Source: an uncultured Prevotella sp. (GTDB lineage Bacteria; Bacteroidota; Bacteroidia; Bacteroidales; Bacteroidaceae). Taken from it: a stretch of 37,063 nucleotides of DNA. Made by a program: the position numbers and the translations under genes. Positions 15,523 to 25,032 of this stretch are shown in pieces. Below the pieces are notes generated by a model. The model had not been told where the DNA came from. It searched no databases and worked only from the letters and a program-made list of their open reading frames with translations. The stretch is from positions 1 to 37,063 of the forward strand of contig URLI01000019.1 of NCBI GenBank assembly GCA_900548585.1. The letters are read 5' to 3'. Positions within the stretch are counted from its first letter, which is position 1, and each line of letters opens with the position of its first letter.

Positions 15523-16359
15523 TCACATACCGTCCCTCACCTGCAACGGTGTCTTGCCGAAGCGGGCTTTGCAGAATGAGCGCATGTCCTGGACCGTCCT
15601 GAACCGCAGGGTCTCGGAAATTTCCTGCTCGCCTTGCGTGGTGTTGAGCAGCATTTCCTCCATTCTCTTCATGCGCATGTCAGACATCCACTCCAGCGGC
15701 GGCTTCTTGAAAACCTTCTTGAAGTGACGCACGAACGTGGGGTAGCTCATGTTCATCTGCGAGGCAATCTCCTTTACCTGCGGCCAGTCTTTTGACAGCC
15801 TCATGACATCGTTGTAGAAGCTTACGCCCGGGTCGTGTATTGGGGCGATGAACTCCTGCAGGTCACTGGGGCGGCAGTATGCCTGCAGCACCGCCGCCAG
15901 CTCGCGCTGCTTCATGGCGTGTATGTCGCAGCACAGCAGCCCGTCGGTGATGTAGCCCGTCATCTGCCGCACTATGGCCTTCACCTCGGGCATCATCAGC
16001 AGCACCTTGCCGCGCGCCGGCTCCGTTGCCTGCACATGCGCCTCGCTCACTATGCGGTGGCAGAAGTTCATGCTGTCGCCCTGTATTATCAGACGCAGGC
16101 ACATGGAGTTTTCCAGAGCCTCCACCGAGGTGCCCCCAGACATCGTGGCGGTCACCATGCATCCCTCGTCGACCGTTGTGGAGTCGCCCTCGGGGAACTT
16201 GATGCGTATCCTGCCGCTTATCACGAATATCACCATGGGCAAGGGGATTATGTCGGTCAGCACCTCGCCCTTGCTTCCCGTTACGAGACCGAAGCCTATC
16301 GGCTTCTCGCCGATGTACTGCGGGCAGCCTTGGTGTTTGTTGATGTAGTAGAATTTCAT
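15523..16359 (-). CDS. AraC family transcriptional regulator
   Basis: A 278-residue protein with an N-terminal sensing part (cupin-like stretch with IRIKFPEGDSTTVDEGCMV near 50-70) and a C-terminal AraC DNA-binding domain. Its two helix-turn-helix units are KEIASQMNMSYPTFVRHFKK (about 192-211) and ISETLRFRTVQDMRSFCKAR (about 247-266), the latter running into FGKTPLQVR. It is divergent from the small gene and large surface protein gene at 16.7-23 kb, so it may regulate them; this is inference from position. A TAAATTTG -7 element (16395-16402) precedes it. Confidence 0.88.
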   Translation of the reverse strand: MKFYYINKHQGCPQYIGEKPIGFGLVTGSKGEVLTDIIPLPMVIFVISGRIRIKFPEGDSTTVDEGCMVTATMSGGTSVEALENSMCLRLIIQGDSMNFCHRIVSEAHVQATEPARGKVLLMMPEVKAIVRQMTGYITDGLLCCDIHAMKQRELAAVLQAYCRPSDLQEFIAPIHDPGVSFYNDVMRLSKDWPQVKEIASQMNMSYPTFVRHFKKVFKKPPLEWMSDMRMKRMEEMLLNTTQGEQEISETLRFRTVQDMRSFCKARFGKTPLQVRDGM

Positions 16360-16394
16360 CTCGCTTGCTGTATATTATTTGTTCTTTCTATCCT

Positions 16395-16402
16395 CAAATT
16401 TA
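16395..16402 (-). promoter_or_regulatory. -7 element of the AraC-type gene
   Basis: TAAATTTG on the minus strand fits TAnnTTTG. A GTTG lies 18 nt upstream as a weak -33. The G10 tract at 16450-16459 lies about 48 bp upstream of this element. Confidence 0.5.
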
Positions 16403-16449
16403 ACCATAAACGTGCAATCCCAACGGTTTTAATAACCTTAATTAACTAT

Positions 16450-16459
16450 GGGGGGGGGG
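16450..16459. repeat. G10 homopolymer tract, intergenic
   Basis: Ten consecutive G lie between the divergent AraC-type gene and the small gene upstream of the large secreted protein. The tract is near the AraC promoter and about 95 bp before the -7 element facing the other way. Confidence 0.9.
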
Positions 16460-16553
16460 TATTTTACTTTTCTTTAACATTATGTCCGACAAATTGATAT
16501 GTATATAAGTCAGTATGATTGTCCGTTATGTCCGCCGTCCGCCTTTTTAATGC

Positions 16554-16561
16554 TAACTTTG
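16554..16561 (+). promoter_or_regulatory. -7 element of the small gene and surface protein
   Basis: TAACTTTG fits TAnnTTTG. No TTTG is present at the -33 position. The leader to the small gene would be about 150 nt. Confidence 0.5.
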
Positions 16562-16718
16562 CACACGATTCAAAAGCTGTGGGACTGTGTCAGTTTCAGA
16601 CGGTGTCTCAACATACATTATATATAAGGTGTATGCTGCGGTGCGCGGAGCGGTGGCGTTCCATGCTTTGTGTTGGATGTATATGTTTTATTTTGTGTAT
16701 AGTTAATCGAAAAAACAA

Positions 16719-16880
16719 ATGGGAAAGAAAAAGTATTGCACTCCGGCCATCCTGCTGTTACAGGGAGGCGCAGACCCTGGAACGGGGGGGGGGAGTCATG
16801 ACCCGAACTGGCCAAGTGCCAAGGGTGTTGACTACGAGCCCGAATGGGAAGAGAACGAGGAAAGACCGCTGTGGGAATAG
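16719..16880 (+). CDS. 53-residue acidic-tailed protein with a G10 tract
   Basis: The frame reads MGKKKYCTPAILLLQGGADP, then GTGGGSHDP, a middle NWPSAKGVDYEPEWEE and an acidic end with a final PLWE. It is in frame only with exactly ten G in the tract at 16784-16793, which encodes most of TGGG. A Lys-rich start, short hydrophobic stretch, Gly-rich middle and acidic Trp-containing end are features of small unknown proteins I recall from Prevotella. With nine G the frame would continue to a TGA at 16987-16989 overlapping the ATG of the next gene. With eleven G it would stop three codons after the tract. Function is unknown. Confidence 0.7.
   Translation: MGKKKYCTPAILLLQGGADPGTGGGSHDPNWPSAKGVDYEPEWEENEERPLWE
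16784..16793 (+). repeat. G10 homopolymer tract inside the small gene
   Basis: Ten G in a row within codons 22-25 of the 53-residue gene. Tracts of this length are prone to slipped-strand changes, and each change would alter the reading frame as described for the gene. Confidence 0.9.
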
Positions 16881-16985
16881 CCTCCGCTTTTCCTTTGCCG
16901 GGGCGCGGTGCCGGCATTGCCGCAGCGTTTGCCCCAGGGGTGAAAATGGGAAAATTAAAGAAAAAACAAAAAAAACAATTGTGAA

Positions 16986-19900
16986 ATGAAAAAGTTTTTT
17001 ACGGCAAGGTATCTGTTACCTTTGCTCCTGGCGTGCCTGACGGCAACGGGGGCAAATGCAGTGGAGCCGCTGAAGTACTATGTATCGCAGAAGCGGGGCA
17101 ACGACAACCGCAACGGTACGTCGTGGAACGCGGCCTTCCAGACGCTCGACGCCGCGCTGCGTGCGGTGAACAGCAACGAGAACCTCTCGGCGGTGATCTA
17201 CATGGCCGAGGGAAAGTATGACGTAAGCGTGAACCCCGTCAAGAGCAAAAAAGGCCAGGCTGGGTACTACACGCTGACGCGGTCCGGCGAGAACCTGCGC
17301 ATCTACGGAGGCTTCCCGACACCGGGCTCGCAGACGGAGCCGCACGACACGTGCTCCAACAACCCGAAGCGCTATGTGACCGAGCTGACATCGTCACAAA
17401 AGACGACAGAATCGGTGTTCAGGACAAACGCCGACAACCAGACGCTCGTCCTGAGGGGCCTCACGTTCAACTCGGTGAACTTCGTGGGCAACGCCTACAA
17501 CGGCTCGCTCGTGACGCTCGACAACAACAACCGCCACGACGTGACTTTCGACATGACCGACTGTCAGGTGAACTACTACCGCTCGTCCGGCGCGGGCGCC
17601 ATCTACGTCTACGGCAACATCAACAACCCCAGCGTGCGACTGCACCGCGTCGAGGTGTTCCGCGGAGAGTCGTTCGGGGCAACGGGCGGAGGCTTCCTCG
17701 TCTCATCAATCATCGGCGACAAGATAAACACCAAGATCGACCTGAGCTACGTCACCTTCCATGACGTACAGCATGTCGGCGCAGTGCAGCAGGCATGCCT
17801 CGTGGGATGGACCAACGCCGGCGACTGGGCCGCCAACCCCGACGCATACGTGCGCATGGACCACATCCAGGTGAACAGGGCAATCGGCAGCACGGCGTCA
17901 AGCGAGCAGGGCACCTTCTTCTTCGAGGGCTTCAAGAACATCACCGTCACCAACTGCAACTTCCACAACAGCAGGGCCAGCGACGGCGGAGTGATGCGCA
18001 TTGCGAGCTTCGTCAACTTCTTGTCAGAGAACAACTCATACTTCAACAACTTCGGAGGAGACATGGGCGGCGCAATAAAGATTTACGACGGCGGGCAGGC
18101 AAAATGCAAGATAGACGTTACCTGTCCTGACAAGAGGCGCAGCGTCGTCTTCCGCAATGACGAGTTCCACGGCAACGCGGCTGGCGTGTCGCTTGCCAAG
18201 GGTGACGGCGGCGCCGTTTACCTTGACCTCATGAAAAACTCATACCCCTGCGACGTGACCGTCGACAACTGCAACTTCAACGAAAACACCACGGCGGCGC
18301 TCGAAGGCGGCGCGATGTGGATCAACGTGTCTGGAGCAGTGGCAATAACAAACTCGCGGTTCTGCCGCAACAAGTCCAACACCAAGGCAGCCAGCGGGAC
18401 CGGTGCGGGCGGCGCAATCCGCGTGCAGAACGCATCGAAACTCACCGTCAGCGGCACCATCTTCAATGAGAACGTCTCGAAGAAGGGCGGTGGCGCCATC
18501 GAGATAGAGACCGACAAGGAGTTCGGCTTCAGCAACTGCGTCTTCGAGAACAACCAGTGCAAAGATGGAAAAGAAATCGGCGGCGTGATATACCCCTCGG
18601 GCGGAGCGGTGGCAGTCCCCGCAGGTTATGGCAAGTTCACCAACTGCCGCTTCACTGGCAACACCACCAACACCTGCGGAGGCGCCGTGAGCATCCGCAA
18701 CAACCGACAAAACCCAGATAAGCCGATAGAGTTCGAGAATTGCGAGTTCGACGGCAACACCGCCAACAACGGCGGAGCCATCGGGCAGATGAGCACCACG
18801 CACGAGTTGCATGTATACAACTGCGTGTTCACCAGCAACAATGCGCGCGGATACGAAAAGGCGGGCAACGGCGGCGGCGCAATCTCGCAGAGCGACGCAT
18901 GCAAGGGAATGGTACTAAAGGGCAACCTCTTCAAGGGCAATGTGTCGAAGGGCGGCGGTGGTGCCGTGTGGCAGAGAACCGGCTGGTTGTACTCGGAGAA
19001 CAACCGCTACTACAACAACCGCGCCGAGGTAGGTGGCGTGTTCCAGGTACAGCGTGCGGACGGTATAGATTATAGTAAACCAGAGGGGGTTGTCTCACAC
19101 TCCGACGTGTTCTACGGTAACGTGGCGGAGAACACCACCAACGCAAGTGGCGCGAGCGCGCAGGGCGGCGTGTTAGACCTCTTTATGTTACAGAAAGGTA
19201 CGGTGACGTTCAAGGACGGCGTTTTCGTCAACAACGTATCGAAGAGCCAAGGCCTTGGCGGGGCGATATATGCGAGGTCGTGTACCTATGATTTAGTGGG
19301 CAATATCACCTTGATTGACTCGATATACAACTGCACGTTCTACAACAACAAATGCCTCAATGCACAGAACCAGCTTGTCACGACGATAAAGGGTTCAGAT
19401 GTCACAGGCTTTGATGATACATATACGCGCATCAAAGTGTGGAGCAGCAGGTTTCAGTGCGCCAAGAGCATCTATCAAAGTATTTCGAAACCAAAACACT
19501 GGCAGGAAGGGGACAATGCCGTGGTATACAACTACAACACTGACCCCGGCACGCCCGAAACGGCAGATCCCAACAACGGTCAGGGCTACGCAACGCCGAC
19601 CCCTGAAGAGATCGGCACAGAGGAGAACCCAGGCGTGAAGATTGCCTGCAAGGACATCAAAGAACGCCCCGACATAGACAACAGTATGCCGCACGCGGAC
19701 ATCACCGTAAGCGACAAGGCGCCAAAGTCTTTCGCGTCATACTGCGCCGGCGACGCTGACTACTGGGCAACGTTCCAGAGCATGGGCGGCGAGGGACCGT
19801 TCAAGTTCAAATACGACGTGTGGAGGCACAAGGGCAAGCACGACATCGAGAAGGTGGTGAGCGGCGCGACCGCAGAGACCTCGAGCACCAAGATAAAGAC

Positions 19901-22900
19901 ACCGGACATCATCGTGCCGATATACGACTATGACCAGCCAATCACCGAGAACGGAGAAATTGTAGGCTATAAGCAAATCGGCACCGACACTATACCCGGT
20001 ACGGAGGAGTATCCGGACACCGTGACGGTGCGCGGGGCATCGCTCATACCGGCCAACAAGATAGAGGCTGGATACCTGTACACCATAATCATTACACAAC
20101 TCACCGACCACTTCGGCGAGGTGTACCACTACGACTGCTTCGGAGATTTCAACCTACAGCGTGAGTTCTCGCAGAACGTAGGCGCGCAGATATTCTTCAA
20201 GGAGTGCACTGTGACGCCCGGCGACAAGGACTGGGACGACGACGGCATACTGAACGATACCGAGTGCAGCGACATCCAGGCCGACAACCTGACACTGAAA
20301 GACCATGATCTGGGCGACATGACCAACCCAAGGTGGGTGCGGTACAGGCCAGGGGTGAAGACGCAAGGCCTCTTCGCCACCATCGTCAACGATCCCAACT
20401 ACCTCAACGACAAGCCGCAAGTGGGACGCGTGGTCACGCTGCTGCCGTCGGTACTCGACATCAATTCGGCGTCTAAAGACCCAATCACTCTTGACATCTC
20501 CGACAAGTTCGGATACAAAGCCGAAAGTGAAGCCGTGACCATTACGATCAGCAACTATGCCATTGACGATGACCGCTTCATGACACTCAACTCCAACGGC
20601 AAGACGATGACAACATGGGAGATTGGAGGCACCGCGCGGCCGTATGTGCTGATGCAGTCGACGCCGACATCGACGTTCCACGCCAACAACAATTTTGGCA
20701 TAAACATCCTGACAAACGCCGCCGCGCTGTCGCAGACGGAACTCTACACCGACCTCAACGACGGACGCTACACTGTCTTCGAGAAGGAGGGCACAAAGAA
20801 GGTGCTGTTCAACAACGAGGACGCCGACCTGACACGCAATGTGGGACTTTCCTACCTGAACGTTGACCCGGAGAAGAAGTTCTTCGCATTCACACAGAGC
20901 GCCGACCAGAGCGGACAGGTGAACACGTTGGTAACGCTGATGCTGCCATGCGACGACGACATGGACGGCATACCTAACTTCTTCGACCTTGACAGCGACG
21001 GTGACGGATGCTCTGACGCCATAGAGGGCGGCGACAAAGTCACCGAGGATATGCTCGTAGGCTACGGCAAGGAAAACATGAGCATCCAGGAAGGCGGCAT
21101 GATTGCCGGCAACGTGGATGCGGACGGAGTGCCGTTGGCCGTTTGCAAGGGCGGCGCAGCAGACGTTGACGGAAAGCAGGGCCAGACAGCCGGCTCGGCA
21201 TACGACGACGATGAGAATGCCTGCGGCAACAACTACTGGCTGGGCATCATCGACAACGACTTCAACAATGGCGGCAACTGGACGGTGGGCGTTCCAAAGG
21301 AGGGACAGAGCATCGTCTTCGCCAACAACCAGCTCGACATCAAGGGCGACAACAAGGTGGCAGTGCGCGACATGAACCTGCCCGAGGGCAAGTTCCTAAA
21401 CTTCCGCAAACTCGTGAACGAGGCGCCGAACGAGAAGTTCGTGGGTGAGGCCACGAAGAAGACACCGGGACACCCGGCAGTGGTGGTCGCTGGCAACGGT
21501 GGCATCACGGTGACCGAAGTGAAGGGCTTCGAGACCGACGGAGACAAGGACAAACTCCTTATCAAGACCACCGACGACGGAAAGCACGTTGGGTCATTCC
21601 TGCTGAATAACAAGAACTCTTGCGCATCCACCATATATGCCACAGTTGAGTACAAGTCGCTCGGCAAGTACGACTTCACGAAGACGCACACCGCCGTTGA
21701 CGACCAGGACCAGACATCACCAGAGTACAGGAAGACACTTCCAGACTACTTCGACTGGCAGTTCATTGGCATCCCGGTGACGGAGGCAAAGAAGGGCGAT
21801 GCCATCCGTAAACTCTACGTGAGGGCTTACGACGAGAAGGAGAACTCCGATCTGTACTACTACCGCAAGTGGAAATCAATCGGCAACGATGACGTGATGA
21901 AGGCATTCCGGGCATACGAGACAGTTCCGGTGCTCAAGGACAAGGCTGGCAACATCCTTGACCGCGGGACGTTCACCGGCAAGCTGAACCTCTGCGATCA
22001 GGAGATAGCCCTGACGCGTCATGCGAAGGTGGTTTCGGAGTCCAAGGCTGCCGATGAAAACGGCAAGCGCTACGGCCTGGGCTACAACATCGTGGGCAAC
22101 TCGTTCACGTCGGGCATCGGCATTGGCAACGTCACTCTGGAATCCGGCGAGGAAGGCGTTGAGATGGACAACACCGTATACATCTACACCACCGGCCGCT
22201 GGAACGACTGGAAGACGCAAAGCGGACAATCGTCAACGTCAAAGGGAGGCTACGAGGCTGTACCTGTAAGCAAGGCCGGCGAGAACGGAATGACTGCCGT
22301 CATCGCACCAATGCAGGGCTTCATGGTCAAATACAAAGCCCCAACCGTTTACAGCGAGACGACCGGCAAACTCACCATCCCTTACGCATCGCACATTGAC
22401 ACTGTGTCGACTCCGCTGCGCGCAAGGCGCAACGGGACTGGCGAGGGCTTCAACCGAGGCAGCGTGCTGGTGAAGATGGACAACGGCAGCGTGTATGACA
22501 GGTTCTGGGCTTATCAGGAGCAGGACGCAACTGCGGCCTACGACAACGGCCTGGAGGGCGAGAAACTCAATATGGGCGAGCCGTCTGTGTTCGCCACGAC
22601 GAGCGACGGCAAGAACGTACAGGTCTCCAGCCTGCCGACCATCAACGGAAGCACGTTCAGCGTGCAGACCGCCAAGGGCAAGGAGTATGACATGGAGCTG
22701 AACATGTGGCAGCTCGACTACGAGAACCTCAAGCTCGTTGACCTCGTGGGCAGGACGGTTACGCCGTTTGCCGAGGGCAAGGCACACTACTTCTTCACGG
22801 CAGACGTTGACGGCATACAGCACGACCGCTTCATGTTCGTCGACACCGACGAGACCGACTTCGACAGGATTGTCGATGCGGTGACAGGTATCAGCGACGT

Positions 22901-23078
22901 ATCGGTGACCCTCGAAAAGGGCGAGGCAGTACTGTTCAACCTCTCCGGCGCGAAGGTTGGCACGTTCAGCCTGCCGCTCAGCGCACGGGAACTACGCGGA
23001 CGTGTTCCGTCGGGTGTATATCTCGTGAGGGCTACAGACGGCGTGCATGTACAGACCGCAAAGATAGTCATCGACTAA
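16986..23078 (+). CDS. large secreted beta-helix surface protein
   Basis: 2030 residues. A signal peptide (1-25, ending GANA) leads into a parallel beta-helix region (about 30-780). It has many repeats of the form CxFxxNxxxxxGGA (for example TIFNENVSKKGGGAIEI and CRFTGNTTNTCGGAVSI), like polymorphic outer-membrane protein repeats. Residues 920-1300 look like beta-sandwich modules. DWDDDGILND (~1082) and DMDGIPNFFDLDSDGDG (~1322) resemble calcium-binding thrombospondin type 3 repeats. The last ~70 residues (GISDV, LFNLSGAKV, GVYLVRA, AKIVID) resemble a type IX secretion sorting tail. It is likely an adhesin or matrix protein; the ligand is unknown. It starts 105 nt after the small gene, and a hairpin terminator follows. 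Confidence 0.85.
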   Translation: MKKFFTARYLLPLLLACLTATGANAVEPLKYYVSQKRGNDNRNGTSWNAAFQTLDAALRAVNSNENLSAVIYMAEGKYDVSVNPVKSKKGQAGYYTLTRSGENLRIYGGFPTPGSQTEPHDTCSNNPKRYVTELTSSQKTTESVFRTNADNQTLVLRGLTFNSVNFVGNAYNGSLVTLDNNNRHDVTFDMTDCQVNYYRSSGAGAIYVYGNINNPSVRLHRVEVFRGESFGATGGGFLVSSIIGDKINTKIDLSYVTFHDVQHVGAVQQACLVGWTNAGDWAANPDAYVRMDHIQVNRAIGSTASSEQGTFFFEGFKNITVTNCNFHNSRASDGGVMRIASFVNFLSENNSYFNNFGGDMGGAIKIYDGGQAKCKIDVTCPDKRRSVVFRNDEFHGNAAGVSLAKGDGGAVYLDLMKNSYPCDVTVDNCNFNENTTAALEGGAMWINVSGAVAITNSRFCRNKSNTKAASGTGAGGAIRVQNASKLTVSGTIFNENVSKKGGGAIEIETDKEFGFSNCVFENNQCKDGKEIGGVIYPSGGAVAVPAGYGKFTNCRFTGNTTNTCGGAVSIRNNRQNPDKPIEFENCEFDGNTANNGGAIGQMSTTHELHVYNCVFTSNNARGYEKAGNGGGAISQSDACKGMVLKGNLFKGNVSKGGGGAVWQRTGWLYSENNRYYNNRAEVGGVFQVQRADGIDYSKPEGVVSHSDVFYGNVAENTTNASGASAQGGVLDLFMLQKGTVTFKDGVFVNNVSKSQGLGGAIYARSCTYDLVGNITLIDSIYNCTFYNNKCLNAQNQLVTTIKGSDVTGFDDTYTRIKVWSSRFQCAKSIYQSISKPKHWQEGDNAVVYNYNTDPGTPETADPNNGQGYATPTPEEIGTEENPGVKIACKDIKERPDIDNSMPHADITVSDKAPKSFASYCAGDADYWATFQSMGGEGPFKFKYDVWRHKGKHDIEKVVSGATAETSSTKIKTPDIIVPIYDYDQPITENGEIVGYKQIGTDTIPGTEEYPDTVTVRGASLIPANKIEAGYLYTIIITQLTDHFGEVYHYDCFGDFNLQREFSQNVGAQIFFKECTVTPGDKDWDDDGILNDTECSDIQADNLTLKDHDLGDMTNPRWVRYRPGVKTQGLFATIVNDPNYLNDKPQVGRVVTLLPSVLDINSASKDPITLDISDKFGYKAESEAVTITISNYAIDDDRFMTLNSNGKTMTTWEIGGTARPYVLMQSTPTSTFHANNNFGINILTNAAALSQTELYTDLNDGRYTVFEKEGTKKVLFNNEDADLTRNVGLSYLNVDPEKKFFAFTQSADQSGQVNTLVTLMLPCDDDMDGIPNFFDLDSDGDGCSDAIEGGDKVTEDMLVGYGKENMSIQEGGMIAGNVDADGVPLAVCKGGAADVDGKQGQTAGSAYDDDENACGNNYWLGIIDNDFNNGGNWTVGVPKEGQSIVFANNQLDIKGDNKVAVRDMNLPEGKFLNFRKLVNEAPNEKFVGEATKKTPGHPAVVVAGNGGITVTEVKGFETDGDKDKLLIKTTDDGKHVGSFLLNNKNSCASTIYATVEYKSLGKYDFTKTHTAVDDQDQTSPEYRKTLPDYFDWQFIGIPVTEAKKGDAIRKLYVRAYDEKENSDLYYYRKWKSIGNDDVMKAFRAYETVPVLKDKAGNILDRGTFTGKLNLCDQEIALTRHAKVVSESKAADENGKRYGLGYNIVGNSFTSGIGIGNVTLESGEEGVEMDNTVYIYTTGRWNDWKTQSGQSSTSKGGYEAVPVSKAGENGMTAVIAPMQGFMVKYKAPTVYSETTGKLTIPYASHIDTVSTPLRARRNGTGEGFNRGSVLVKMDNGSVYDRFWAYQEQDATAAYDNGLEGEKLNMGEPSVFATTSDGKNVQVSSLPTINGSTFSVQTAKGKEYDMELNMWQLDYENLKLVDLVGRTVTPFAEGKAHYFFTADVDGIQHDRFMFVDTDETDFDRIVDAVTGISDVSVTLEKGEAVLFNLSGAKVGTFSLPLSARELRGRVPSGVYLVRATDGVHVQTAKIVID

Positions 23079-23133
23079 GTCATGGCTTGAACACAGGGCT
23101 ATGGCACGCCGCGTGCGCGCCGCCCTGCAAAAT

Positions 23134-23171
23134 AACTCCCGCAGGCTTTCGCAGAGAAGCCTGCGGGAGTT
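23134..23171 (+). terminator. hairpin after the surface protein gene
   Basis: A perfect 15-bp stem (AACTCCCGCAGGCTT with its complement) and 8-nt loop start 56 nt after the stop. A strong T-run is missing, but stem strength and position support termination. Confidence 0.7.
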
Positions 23172-23240
23172 CCGTTGTCGCGCCAGCCGCAAGGCTGCGA
23201 GTCAAATAAGGGTGTCTTTTCCACATTGCCGGCGTAATAA

Positions 23241-23272
23241 TTTGTTATTTACAACCTTTATTGCTATTTTTG
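23241..23272 (+). promoter_or_regulatory. promoter of nadB
   Basis: TTTG (23241-23244), a 20-nt spacer and TATTTTTG (23265-23272) match the consensus exactly, about 30 nt before the nadB ATG. Confidence 0.75.
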
Positions 23273-23301
23273 CACTCGTGAAATGATAAACACAATGCCT
23301 T

Positions 23302-24894
23302 ATGGTTTATAAATACGATTTCCTCATTATCGGCGCTGGTGTCGCCGGAATGAGTTACGCCCTGAAGGTGGCCCGTGCAAGGAAAGGCAGCATTTGCATG
23401 ATATGCAAGACGGCTCTTGACGAAGCCAACACTTCGTTTGCACAGGGAGGCATTGCCTCTGTCACTGATTTGCAACTTGACAACTTTGAAAAACACATTT
23501 CAGATACCATCATAGCAGGCGATTACATTTCTGACCGCGCAGCCGTGGAACAGGTGGTGCGCAATGCACCGGAACAGATAAACGAACTGCTGGGGTGGGG
23601 GGTCAACTTCGACAAGAAGGCAGACGGCTCGTTCGACCTGCACAGGGAGGGCGGTCACTCCGAGTTCCGCATCCTGCACCATGCCGACGACACCGGAGCA
23701 GAGATACAGCGCGGGCTGATGTATGCCGTGAGGAACAATCCCGACATTGAAATAAAGGAAAATCATTTTGCCGTTGAGATAATAACCCAGCATCATCTCG
23801 GTGCAAGGGTAACAAGGCGCACACCATATATCAACTGCTATGGCGCGTATGTGCTTAATCCTGACACCCAGAAGGTTGACACATATCTCTCGAAAGTAAC
23901 GTTGATTTGTACCGGCGGGTGCGGGGCCGTTTATCAGACCACGACGAACCCGATAATAGCGACTGGGGACGGCGAGGCAATGGTTTATCGCGCCAAGGGA
24001 ACGGTGCAGGACATGGAGTTCGTGCAGTTCCACCCCACGGCACTTTATTCACAGGGAGAGACACATCCGGCATTCCTTATCACCGAGGCGATGCGTGGCT
24101 ACGGCGGCGTGCTGCGCCTGCCTACCGGAGAGTCGTTCATGGAGAAGTACGACAAGCGTCTGTCGCTTGCTCCGCGTGACATCGTGGCAAGGGCGATAGA
24201 CAAGGAGATGAAGATGCACGGACTGTCGCACGTGTGCCTTGACGTGACACATAAAAACGCAGATGAGACACGCCGGCATTTCCCGAACATATACCTGAAA
24301 TGCAAGACCATAGGCATAGACATCACCAAGGACTACATACCGGTTCGCCCTGCGGCCCATTACATGTGCGGAGGAATAAAGGTTGACCTCAACGGATGCT
24401 CGAGCATACAGCGTCTTTACGCCATCGGCGAATGTTCATGCACTGGGCTGCACGGTGGAAACCGCCTCGCCTCCAATTCCCTCATAGAGGCAGTTGTGTA
24501 TGCCGATGCCGCCGCAAAGCATTCGCTGGAGCACGTTGACCTTTATGACTTCAACGACCAGATACCAGAGTGGAACGACGAAGGCACAATGACGAATGAG
24601 GAGAAGGTGCTTATCACGCAGAGCATAAAGGAGGTCGGTGAGATAATGTCGAACTATGTGGGCATCGTGAGAAGCAACCTGCGTCTGAAGAGAGCATGGG
24701 ACAGGCTTGACATACTGTATGAGGAGACGGAGGAACTGTTCCGCCGCGTGAAGGCCAGCCGTGACATCTGCGAACTGCGTAACATGATAAACGTGGGATA
24801 CCTGATAACCCGTCAGGCGATAGAGCGGAAAGAATGCCGTGGACTGCACTACACCATCGACTATCCCGTACATGCTTATGACAAGGCAAAGTGA
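23302..24894 (+). CDS. nadB: L-aspartate oxidase
   Basis: A 530-residue flavoprotein. The dinucleotide-binding start is YDFLIIGAGVAGMSYALK. Substrate-domain motifs include QGGIA, FHPTALY, PRDIVARAID, YMCGGIKVD and GLHGGNRLASNSL, all typical of NadB and the related fumarate reductase flavoprotein family. The C-terminal helical domain is complete. It oxidises aspartate to iminoaspartate for NadA, the first step of de novo NAD synthesis. nadA and nadC are not in the window. It has its own promoter and is separate from the hut genes that follow. Confidence 0.95.
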   Translation: MVYKYDFLIIGAGVAGMSYALKVARARKGSICMICKTALDEANTSFAQGGIASVTDLQLDNFEKHISDTIIAGDYISDRAAVEQVVRNAPEQINELLGWGVNFDKKADGSFDLHREGGHSEFRILHHADDTGAEIQRGLMYAVRNNPDIEIKENHFAVEIITQHHLGARVTRRTPYINCYGAYVLNPDTQKVDTYLSKVTLICTGGCGAVYQTTTNPIIATGDGEAMVYRAKGTVQDMEFVQFHPTALYSQGETHPAFLITEAMRGYGGVLRLPTGESFMEKYDKRLSLAPRDIVARAIDKEMKMHGLSHVCLDVTHKNADETRRHFPNIYLKCKTIGIDITKDYIPVRPAAHYMCGGIKVDLNGCSSIQRLYAIGECSCTGLHGGNRLASNSLIEAVVYADAAAKHSLEHVDLYDFNDQIPEWNDEGTMTNEEKVLITQSIKEVGEIMSNYVGIVRSNLRLKRAWDRLDILYEETEELFRRVKASRDICELRNMINVGYLITRQAIERKECRGLHYTIDYPVHAYDKAK

Positions 24895-24942
24895 ACTGTG
24901 ACGGCAATATATTGTATCCAGCAGATGAAAAAACATTAAAAT

Positions 24943-24974
24943 TTTGGATAATTGATGGAAAAACAATAAATTTG
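24943..24974 (+). promoter_or_regulatory. promoter of the hut operon
   Basis: TTTG (24943-24946), a 20-nt spacer and TAAATTTG (24967-24974) give an exact consensus match about 58 nt before the ftcD ATG. Confidence 0.75.
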
Positions 24975-25032
24975 CAGTTGATAGATAAATAACAAATTTG
25001 AACAAGCAAATCCAAATCTAATATATTACATA

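Noticed and set aside
16519..16989. 156-residue frame upstream of the surface protein, read as it stands
   Set aside because: Its N-terminal part lacks a convincing start and overlaps the leader. The frame matters only after the tract, as the -1 product of the 53-codon gene.
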